DNA of 64,000 nucleotides, from positions 29,504 to 93,503 of the forward strand of contig MLAK01000167.1 of the NCBI GenBank assembly GCA_001839685.1. Reading direction: 5' to 3'. The notes under the pieces are model-generated. The model saw nothing but the letters and a program-made list of their open reading frames with translations. It was not told where the DNA came from and searched no databases. Below are positions 51,626-59,057 of this stretch, piece by piece. Position numbers and translations under genes: made by a program. Source of the DNA: Tritrichomonas foetus. Lineage: Eukaryota > Parabasalia > Tritrichomonadida > Tritrichomonadidae. How positions within the stretch are numbered: position 1 is the stretch's first letter; each line of letters opens with the position of its first letter.

Positions 51626-51883
51626 CATGAATTTTACCTTTCCTTAATTATGCAAAAATGTTTATATCTTTTTTTCCCATTAATTAAATGTTTATCATAT
51701 TAGCAAATCATCATTTATATAATTTTTTTTTTTATATAGTTTTTGTTAGTTTTATTTTATTAGATGTTGGTAAAAAGAAGGGAATCAATGAAAAGATAAA
51801 GGAAAAAACGAAAAAAGAAAAATAGAAAAGATAATATACAGTTTATTAAATAATAATAATAATATCAATAAAAACAGTGTTAA

Positions 51884-53443
51884 TTAGATGAATCTCGCGT
51901 TCCTGATGAAAATGTGATCATTCACAATGAGGAATCCGGATTCGTTCTTCATTATCATCATTGTTCGATCAAAGGCATAAGCCACTCCTTCCGTATTCTG
52001 AAACCCACCATGCAAAACAGCGGCAAATGCATCTGAAGCAAGCACTGACAAACTTGCGCTTGTAACAATTGAGCAAAAACAACCGCCAAAAACTTGAAAT
52101 TGCGCTTGGCAAATTGCTTGGGGACCTTGTGCATGATAAAAAGTGTCATTATTTGCTCTGTTGGTGCTGAACTGGTGGAAGTACATCATTGGACTATTTG
52201 GTGGACACGAATCGCATGTAAGTGAAAAAACAGCATTATCTGAATAATATTTCACAAGCGAAGGAATACTACTTTTTCCATCTGTAATGAAGCTGGAAAT
52301 GAATGCATTTGCTGGGAAATCATATTTATTGAAATGAACTTCTTCATTCTGTGTGATAGTATTGTAGCATACTGTATTAGTTCCTAAATTAACAGTATTA
52401 TTCTCAGCACATATCTGGTCTGATGTTAATATTGGCACAACAACATCAGTTAATTGAGTGACTTCGCGTGGCGGAAGCACTGGCTGTCTAAATCCAGGAT
52501 GACCGAAGTTATTTTTGAAGTTTTTCGGATCTTCAAATTTGGCATGGGTGAGTTGTGTTTGTTCCTCAACGATAACGCCAGCCTTTTTGAATGACTTTAA
52601 CTCTTTTGTATAGAAGTCTAGTAATCTTTCTTTGTTTTGATCATTCATTCGAATATTTTTTGCAAGTTTTTCAGATTTGTATGCCATAACTTCTCCAAAG
52701 TTGCCGCTTATAGAAAGCTTCTTCAAGTATGGAAAGAAATATCGAAAATACCGCAAATGGCGACTATCGGAAAGCATGTTGTTGTCAAAACTTATATATT
52801 CAGCAATTAACAGCAAAACTTTACATTTTAAAGCAGTCAAAAATAAAATAAATGGCATTGCTGAATACCTCAAATTGATATCAATACCTGTGGCATCTAA
52901 AACGTGTGTTGGACGAGACTTTCTTTCAATATCGGACAAATCCAAAAAAGTGCCTGTTATACAATCTGGAAAAATGGAATCTACAAAATTTATATAAATC
53001 TCGTCATTTGGGCTGTCACTTGCTGCTATGAAAATTTGCTCATCATGAAAATAAAACGGATTAATATTTATCATTTCTGTGATTTGATTTGCGTTTTCGA
53101 GGTAGAGCGTGATGTATTCGTAATCAAAATTGAATGAAGGCGTAAGTCGTAAAATGTTGAGATTGGTTTTGTTTGATGCGAGAAGAAGTTTCATTTGGAT
53201 ACTTTCGAGGATGGCGCTGATGTTGCTGTCAGTCACTGGGCCGATGGCAACAGGAAATTTGGTTGTAACAACACCATTTTGAGGAGCGTTGTTGTTATTA
53301 TTTTGGTTATTATTTTGAAAATTATTTTGATTTTGATTTTGATTTTGATTGAATGGGTTATTATTATTGTTTCGATTGTTATTATTATTATTGTTGTTGT
53401 TGTTGTAGAATCCACCTTGGAAACTGTTCCCAGATGAATACAT
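51884..53443 (-). CDS. NXF/Mex67-like mRNA export factor
   Basis: 519 residues from the first ATG; the frame continues upstream to a GTG. An N-terminal Asn-rich low-complexity segment is followed by a region similar to the RNP and leucine-rich-repeat parts of NXF (FPYLKKLSISGN at about 245). The NTF2-like domain follows from about 350 to the end: SLVKYYSDNAVFSLT, then AYAFDRTMMIM...GFLIVNDHIFIRNA, which matches the C-terminal 'vNDelfvRNA' block of NXF1. No UBA (TAP-C) domain follows. NXF/Mex67 with its partner NXT/Mtr2 exports mRNA through the pore. It lies 87 bp from the divergent NSUN2-like gene. Confidence 0.75.
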   Translation of the reverse strand: MYSSGNSFQGGFYNNNNNNNNNNRNNNNNPFNQNQNQNQNNFQNNNQNNNNNAPQNGVVTTKFPVAIGPVTDSNISAILESIQMKLLLASNKTNLNILRLTPSFNFDYEYITLYLENANQITEMININPFYFHDEQIFIAASDSPNDEIYINFVDSIFPDCITGTFLDLSDIERKSRPTHVLDATGIDINLRYSAMPFILFLTALKCKVLLLIAEYISFDNNMLSDSRHLRYFRYFFPYLKKLSISGNFGEVMAYKSEKLAKNIRMNDQNKERLLDFYTKELKSFKKAGVIVEEQTQLTHAKFEDPKNFKNNFGHPGFRQPVLPPREVTQLTDVVVPILTSDQICAENNTVNLGTNTVCYNTITQNEEVHFNKYDFPANAFISSFITDGKSSIPSLVKYYSDNAVFSLTCDSCPPNSPMMYFHQFSTNRANNDTFYHAQGPQAICQAQFQVFGGCFCSIVTSASLSVLASDAFAAVLHGGFQNTEGVAYAFDRTMMIMKNESGFLIVNDHIFIRNARFI

Positions 53444-53511
53444 GAAAGATTGACGAAAATCTAAATTTCGCCTGTTTGACTTTTTGGCCTTTTTTGAAAA
53501 AATTAAGACAT

Positions 53512-53516
53512 TCACT
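53512..53516 (+). promoter_or_regulatory. initiator-like element of the NSUN2-like gene
   Basis: TCACT about 15 bases before the ATG at 53531, in the 87-bp divergent spacer. It supports the upstream start. Confidence 0.4.
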
Positions 53517-53530
53517 TTTCAAGTCGATAT

Positions 53531-55585
53531 ATGGTTTCATTGTTGACCATATTTAGATTAAAAAAGTTTTACTTTGGAAAGTCAAGGTGTAACAAATTAG
53601 GTAAAAAAAGGCCAGTTGAATATAACTTTTTGAATGTGTTTTTGAACGACCAACACAAAATTGAAAAAGTTTCCAAAAATCTAGAAATGCATCATAAAAG
53701 GCCATCAAGAAACCCAAGAAATTCGCATATCTACAATCCTACGATGAAACCACTTTCGAAAACTTTTAGCCATCACGAATACTTCGAATACTACAAAAAT
53801 CTACTCACACAAGATAATGATAATCTCAAACGCTCAACTTTCAATCGAATGATTGAAGCAATGTCTGCTCAATTGCCTCAATTCTATCGTGTAACCGCCG
53901 ACGGTGACCACAAAAACGCCCTGAAAGACGAAATCGAGAATTTTCTTCCGCATTTGAAAAGGCAAAAAGTAAAAGGTCAAATAATTCAATGCCTTGAAGA
54001 GAAATATGGAATTTTCGCTCAAATTTTCTTTTCGCCTGCATTTGTAAGGTCAAATCCAAATTTAGAGGAATATTTCGAATGGTTTAATTTGAACTCTCAA
54101 GCCGGATTTCTCACGAAAATTGAACTCTCTTCGCTTTTACCGTTCATCTTTCTCGACATTCAGCCAGACAATTCAATCCTGAGTGTGAGCAAAAATAATC
54201 CCCGCGTAATTGAAATCGTTGACGAAATTCTAGATTCCGGTTTTTTGGTCATGAATGAGCCAGACGTGAAGCGCGCCAAAACAGACCTTCAAATTCACTC
54301 CCCGAATAATTTGGTGATATCTTATCCAGTTGTGAATATTCCTGAAATTCAGCAATTTGATAAAGTTGTGTGCTATCTTCCTTCTAGTGATGATGGAGCC
54401 ATCAGAAACAAGCCGGGAGTGAAGTCAATCTGGTCTGTGAACAACGCAGTTGACAATCACGACCGTTTAAAGAAACAATTACTTCATTCGCTAGAGCTTA
54501 CAAAAGTTGGCGGCTTATGCGTTTATGCAACTAATTCTATTAGTCCTTTTGAAAATGAGGCTGTTATAAATACCGTTCTGAAAGCACTGAAAGGAAAACT
54601 TGAATTAGTTGATTGTTCTGAAATGTTCAAAACCATCAAAAGGAAGAAAGGACTTACGAGCTGGAATCTACATCATGTTTCAAAACGTGAACTTGCCACC
54701 CTCACATCAATTGACTGTAAAGAAGTGATTGATAACATTGAATTGTGCATGAGATTCTACCCACATCAGATCCACTGTAGTGGAACCTTCATTGCTGTGA
54801 TTAAGAAATTAGATAACATCGATATAAATGAAGTAGTATCTACAACAGCAGAGAATGAAAATCAAACAAATAACTCTAAAAACAATCATAAAAATCACAA
54901 TTCTAAAGGACAAAATGAAGATGAAAACAATAAGGTTTGGGTTTCAAATCTTTCAAGAACGCCTGAAGAAGTAGTTTCTCGATTTGTTGAAGATTTCGGG
55001 CTTCCAAATGAAGTTAAAGATGATTACTACATTCAGAACGATTCTCATAACTTAAGCATCAATTTTAGAGTGGTAAAAGGAATCAATGACTTTTTGACAG
55101 ACGATTTACTTAAAGATTTGAGAATTACTCATGTTGGTGCGCGTGGCTTCTCATTCAGTCCAAATTATGTCAATGAACCTTCGATTCCTAATGTTGCATC
55201 TCTTCCTGAAGCAGCCAAGAATCCCACCAAACGATTAATCACTTTCACACTTGACAATTTCAGAGAATTATCTGAATCTTGCCAACTCAACGTTTCCAAA
55301 CTCAATGAAGAAAACCAGCAGATTTTGAAGGAGACAACAACAGGTGGAATATTCATTGCAGTTGAAGGATACGGCATTGCAGTTGGTGGACTCTATAAGG
55401 ACCCATTCATTCGAGTAATTGTAAAGAAAGGAATCGTCAACAAAATATTAACATTGATCGAAATGGCTCTTGCTCCAGAACCTGAACAAGGAAATGAACA
55501 GGATGGCGAAATTGATAATGAAATGATTCAAGATGATCAAGAAAACGCTGAAGAGGAAGAAGAAGAAGAAGCTAATGAACAATAA
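53531..55585 (+). CDS. NSUN2/Trm4-like tRNA m5C methyltransferase homologue, catalytic residues lost
   Basis: 684 residues from the ATG; an alternative start at 53687 (MHHKRPSRN) gives 632. The core clearly matches NSUN2: QFDKVVCYLPSSDDGAIR, KQLLHSLELTKVGGLCVYAT, FENEAVINTVLKALKGKLELVD and a C-terminal FYPHQIHCSGTFIAVI, in the right order. Yet motif IV is PSS (S285) instead of PCS, motif VI is TNS (N335) instead of TCS, and the SAM motif I (LxMCAAPGSKT) reads ILSVSKNNPRVIEI (216-229). Both catalytic cysteines and the SAM loop are therefore gone, so methylation is unlikely. It may bind tRNA or act as a partner. It ends in an acidic tail (EEEEEEAN). Confidence 0.85.
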   Translation: MVSLLTIFRLKKFYFGKSRCNKLGKKRPVEYNFLNVFLNDQHKIEKVSKNLEMHHKRPSRNPRNSHIYNPTMKPLSKTFSHHEYFEYYKNLLTQDNDNLKRSTFNRMIEAMSAQLPQFYRVTADGDHKNALKDEIENFLPHLKRQKVKGQIIQCLEEKYGIFAQIFFSPAFVRSNPNLEEYFEWFNLNSQAGFLTKIELSSLLPFIFLDIQPDNSILSVSKNNPRVIEIVDEILDSGFLVMNEPDVKRAKTDLQIHSPNNLVISYPVVNIPEIQQFDKVVCYLPSSDDGAIRNKPGVKSIWSVNNAVDNHDRLKKQLLHSLELTKVGGLCVYATNSISPFENEAVINTVLKALKGKLELVDCSEMFKTIKRKKGLTSWNLHHVSKRELATLTSIDCKEVIDNIELCMRFYPHQIHCSGTFIAVIKKLDNIDINEVVSTTAENENQTNNSKNNHKNHNSKGQNEDENNKVWVSNLSRTPEEVVSRFVEDFGLPNEVKDDYYIQNDSHNLSINFRVVKGINDFLTDDLLKDLRITHVGARGFSFSPNYVNEPSIPNVASLPEAAKNPTKRLITFTLDNFRELSESCQLNVSKLNEENQQILKETTTGGIFIAVEGYGIAVGGLYKDPFIRVIVKKGIVNKILTLIEMALAPEPEQGNEQDGEIDNEMIQDDQENAEEEEEEEANEQ

Positions 55586-55655
55586 GAATAATAATATGTG
55601 ATAAATATAATAAAATATATATAACTGAATTGCTTTTTCTTTTGTGTCTCTTTCA

Positions 55656-55712
55656 CATACTCCATCATTTTTGTCATACTCCATCATTTTTATCATACTC
55701 TATCATTTTCTA
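55656..55712 (+). repeat. 19-bp tandem repeat, three units
   Basis: CATACTCCATCATTTTTGT and two near-identical copies (second differs at one base, third at a few). Confidence 0.85.
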
Positions 55713-55901
55713 TCCATCCATGGTGAATTTTTTGTTTTCGTGATATGTGATACCATACCCTGAACAATATTGTTGTAAAGCGTTTCAAGTAATTTAGATT
55801 TATCCTTACGTTAAAGATGTATTCAATCTTTTGAAAGACTTATGTTTATGAAATGGTTCAGAACTTTTAAAAAAGGCATCATTTTGAATTTTTGAGAGCA
55901 T

Positions 55902-55906
55902 TCACA
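55902..55906 (+). promoter_or_regulatory. initiator-like element of the formin gene
   Basis: TCACA 13 bases before the ATG at 55920. Confidence 0.45.
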
Positions 55907-55919
55907 TCAAAAAAAAAGG

Positions 55920-57101
55920 ATGTTTAAGAAAAAACGCTCTTCGAAAAAGCTTGATGAAAATGAAGAAGGATTAAAAGAAACTATGGTATTATATACAATC
56001 CCCAAGCAGATGCCGAGTGAAGAAGAAGTTTTATCTATATTCCATAACATACTCAATGATCTTGATATGGATAAATCCAAAAGAATTCCACTTGAAGCTT
56101 GGTCCAGTATAGAAAAATGGAACTTCATTAAACTACAAATTGAACAAGACAAAACTACACCAACACCAGATAAAGTATTATTCAATTTAAAAAATAATTT
56201 AACACTCCAAGAACTTGAAACGCTAGCACTTCATTTATCACGATTAAGAATTTCTTGGTGTACACGTTTTATTGAAATAGGAGGACCAAAGTTTTTATTG
56301 ACACTTCTTGCACGTTTAGATAACGACATCATAGTTGATGAAATTGTTGATGATCAATTAATAATAAATTGCTTACATTGTCTAAAAAATCTATGTAATT
56401 ATACAAATGGACTTAGAGAAGTATCACAATATCCTCATTTTATCCCAAATATAATTAATCTAATGGATCCTAATCAAGATACAACAATAGAATATTCTCT
56501 TCAAATATTATGTAGCTTTTTATTTTCCGATTATGTCCAAGATTCCCATTTAGCATGTGAATCAATAAGTAGAACCATTGGTAAATCATTGAAATTTAAA
56601 ACCTGGATAGCGTTATATTCTGGAATTCACAGAAACCCTCAATCATCCGTGTCTTCTGTAATATGCTCGTTTTTATCTGGAATGTGGATGGCAATGTTTG
56701 ACGATGAAGATATAAGGTGGGAGCATGTTTTAAGGTATAAAAAATTTAAAATAATTAATGAGCTTCGCAAAAATAGTTTGCAACATGAATTAGTCAAATC
56801 TTTGGAGCTTGAAATGAAATATCTTCAATTAGTTTTCCCACAAAAACTTTTTAATATGTTTGACAATAATGAGGTAATTACTACTCTCTCAGCAGCGTGT
56901 CAGCATCCAAACATTCCTCATAGTGTTTTGTTAATGTGTATTGAATTGTCGCAACATGATGAAAAGTTGTTTAATAACTTAATGCTATACAGTCACTTCA
57001 AAAACTGTGTCCCACTTAAAAAAGTATGTCCCACTTTTAGAAAAGTAATTTTTTTTTTGATGTCTGAAAAGCTTTCAATTTTCACTCCATTGTTGTTTTA
57101 A
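55920..57101 (+). CDS. diaphanous-type formin, N-terminal GBD/FH3 part (cut by transposon)
   Basis: 393 codons; the genuine part runs to 56989 (~357 residues), after which the frame enters a transposon end. The start (ATG with TCACA initiator upstream) is solid. The layout matches the Rho-GTPase binding and FH3 domains of diaphanous formins: an opening basic segment, TPTPDKVLFNLKNNLTLQELETLALHL, and then an armadillo-like helical region (CLHCLKNLCNYTNGL and so on). Rho GTPase binding here normally relieves autoinhibition by the C-terminal DAD. In this allele the protein would end inside transposon sequence (C-terminal SHFKNCVPLKKV...). Confidence 0.85.
   Translation: MFKKKRSSKKLDENEEGLKETMVLYTIPKQMPSEEEVLSIFHNILNDLDMDKSKRIPLEAWSSIEKWNFIKLQIEQDKTTPTPDKVLFNLKNNLTLQELETLALHLSRLRISWCTRFIEIGGPKFLLTLLARLDNDIIVDEIVDDQLIINCLHCLKNLCNYTNGLREVSQYPHFIPNIINLMDPNQDTTIEYSLQILCSFLFSDYVQDSHLACESISRTIGKSLKFKTWIALYSGIHRNPQSSVSSVICSFLSGMWMAMFDDEDIRWEHVLRYKKFKIINELRKNSLQHELVKSLELEMKYLQLVFPQKLFNMFDNNEVITTLSAACQHPNIPHSVLLMCIELSQHDEKLFNNLMLYSHFKNCVPLKKVCPTFRKVIFFLMSEKLSIFTPLLF
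56990..57038 (+). repeat. pogo-like left terminal inverted repeat
   Basis: 49 bp; reverse complement of 59007-59055 apart from three mismatches. Confidence 0.92.
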
Positions 57102-57475
57102 ACTATTTTACATGGCATAACTATTTTATTTATATTCTAACTTCATGTATATAAGGTAAATCTTGGAAAAAAAAAAATGAAAGTTAAGAATATGTAATTT
57201 TACAATTTTTTAAAATTTTTTAATTTCATTATTTAAATATAGCCATAATACTTTATTTTATGATTACATTAATTTTATTTCATTAAAAGGATACTAAAAA
57301 TATTAAAAGGTGGTAATTTGGCCATTTATTAAAAAAAAATGTCGCAGCATCGTTCAAATCTATAATTAAAGCATAAATAAATAAAAGTTGATAAATTAAT
57401 TTTAAGTTCACAAAGAAAGAACCATTCCCACTATATTAAATGCACTGTGGCATGTTAGTAAAGTTAAAGGTTTCA

Positions 57476-58963
57476 TCATTTTTTATCAAGTTTAGGTATT
57501 TTTGGTTTTATGCGATATTTCATGCATGTTGACTTTTTCATTCTGGCTTTTTCACGTGCTATCTGCCTTTTTTGAAATTCTATTTCATAGTATTCTTTGT
57601 TTATAAAGCCAAATTCAACTGTTTTGTTATTGGCTTCTGGTAATTCTGAATCTTCAAATTTTTTAAAAATCTCTTTAACACTTTTTGATTCAAGGAGTAC
57701 TTTTTCGTCAATAATTGCAACATATGGATATTTAGTAGTTGATGGTCTTATTCCAGCCCTCGAGAAAGCTTTACGATTGGTGTTTCCTGTTGTTGCTTGT
57801 TCAAAAGCCTGAATGAGTTTATTTATTATATCAGCTTGAGAATTTTGTTTGAATTCTGTTTTAATACCTTTTTTACGTCGTTTTAAAATACCAAATGTTA
57901 CTAAATCTAACATTTGAAAGAGTCCAGTGGAATTACTCGGGAATGTTATTAATTTTACCAAATTTTCTGCAAAAATCTGCTTTATTCTTTCTGTCGTATG
58001 AGCGGAGCAATTGTCAGAAAACATTATGGCGGGAAGATCCATATCGTTTAAACATTCCCTTGAAGCGTTAATATGTTTAAAAACACTTTTGTTTAGCCAT
58101 TCAATAATTAGCTCCTCGTTGACAAAACCCGATTCTGAACTTCTAATCATGACATCTTCATCAAGCCGGAGACCAGATGAAGTAACTTCAGGTTGAATTT
58201 TTAATCTGTGATCAACTATAAGTGGCATTACGGTATCCCCGCCTCCATTAATGCATGCCACAAGCGTTATGTTTTTTTGGTTTCTTTTAATGGAGTAATG
58301 AATGGTTTGACCTTTCATATCGGCTGGAATTAAAACATCTTTGACTTTTGATTCATGCCTTTCGGATGTTCCCATTTCATCAAAATTGTATATCAGGTCC
58401 ATGCAAATACCTGCCACTTCTTTCTTTAATATATCAATATAATCAGTTATTGTAGAAGGTCTTATTAATAAGCGAGCAGAGTCTTGTGGTGAAGCTGTAG
58501 CTTTTATCACTTCACTTTTGTGCCTTTTGATAAAAGAATGTAACCATGAATAGGATAGCGCTATTTCAAAATTTTCTAAAGCAAAGTCTAAAACTTCACA
58601 TTGAGATAAAGGATGTGACGATACTGCATTTGTTCGAATTTGGTTAATAATTGCATTTTCCTGATCTGAAGTTAAAATTTTAGGTCTTCCATCTTTTTTC
58701 ATGTCTTTTTGGGACTGTTGAAGACTTCGAGAAAAAATTTTTCTGCTAATTCCAAATAATGTGATGACATGCCTTTTGGCTGAAATAATGTCTTCGAAAT
58801 TATTAAATATCTCAAAAATTTGTGATATTTGTTGATATCGATGATCACAATTCCGAAGCTCGTTATGTCCTTTGAGGGTGCTTGCATACCGTGGTCCAAG
58901 AAGCTCATGGGCTGCTCTTGCTAAATCATCAATTGAAAGAGAGTCAGCATATTTTCTCGTCAT
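57476..58963 (-). CDS. pogo-type DDE transposase (DD35D)
   Basis: 495 residues from the first ATG (MTRKY); the frame extends one codon further to a TTG. The N-terminal ~150 residues contain DNA-binding helices (SQCEVLDFALENF and SWLHSFIKRHK resemble a pogo CENP-B/HTH pair). The DDE domain has the catalytic D in IYNFDEMGTS (about 195), D in MFSDNCSAHTT (about 317) and D in LFQMLDLVTFG (about 353), with 35 residues between the last two. FPSNSTGLFQMLD replaces the family's LPPNTTSLLQPLD. It looks intact, so the element may be active. It acts in the nucleus on its inverted repeats. Confidence 0.9.
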   Translation of the reverse strand: MTRKYADSLSIDDLARAAHELLGPRYASTLKGHNELRNCDHRYQQISQIFEIFNNFEDIISAKRHVITLFGISRKIFSRSLQQSQKDMKKDGRPKILTSDQENAIINQIRTNAVSSHPLSQCEVLDFALENFEIALSYSWLHSFIKRHKSEVIKATASPQDSARLLIRPSTITDYIDILKKEVAGICMDLIYNFDEMGTSERHESKVKDVLIPADMKGQTIHYSIKRNQKNITLVACINGGGDTVMPLIVDHRLKIQPEVTSSGLRLDEDVMIRSSESGFVNEELIIEWLNKSVFKHINASRECLNDMDLPAIMFSDNCSAHTTERIKQIFAENLVKLITFPSNSTGLFQMLDLVTFGILKRRKKGIKTEFKQNSQADIINKLIQAFEQATTGNTNRKAFSRAGIRPSTTKYPYVAIIDEKVLLESKSVKEIFKKFEDSELPEANNKTVEFGFINKEYYEIEFQKRQIAREKARMKKSTCMKYRIKPKIPKLDKK

Positions 58964-59006
58964 CAAAACTAGAGAGAAAAAAATAAAAAATTCTAAACGT
59001 ACATAA

Positions 59007-59055
59007 AAAAGTGGGACATACTTTTTTTAGTAAGACACAGTTTTTGAAGTGACTG
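59007..59055 (-). repeat. pogo-like right terminal inverted repeat
   Basis: Partner of 56990-57038. Confidence 0.92.
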
Positions 59056-59057
59056 TA

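Larger units (their letters stand above)
55586..55919. other. intergenic with 19-bp tandem repeat
   Basis: 334 bp between NSUN2-like and the formin. It contains three tandem 19-bp units (55656-55712) and ends in the formin promoter. Confidence 0.6.
56990..59055. mobile_element. pogo-like DNA transposon inserted in the formin gene
   Basis: 2066 bp, flanked by TA on both sides (56988-56989, 59056-59057). Terminal inverted repeats of about 49 bp (56990-57038, 59007-59055) agree at 46 of 49 positions, starting CAGTCACTTCAAAAACTGTGTC. TGTCCCACTT occurs twice within the left repeat (and once plus a near-copy at the right). It encodes a single transposase on the opposite strand to the formin. TA target duplication, size and the DDE triad all place it in the Tc1/mariner-pogo group. 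Removing the element plus one TA gives a seamless formin reading frame, so the insertion is recent. Confidence 0.93.
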
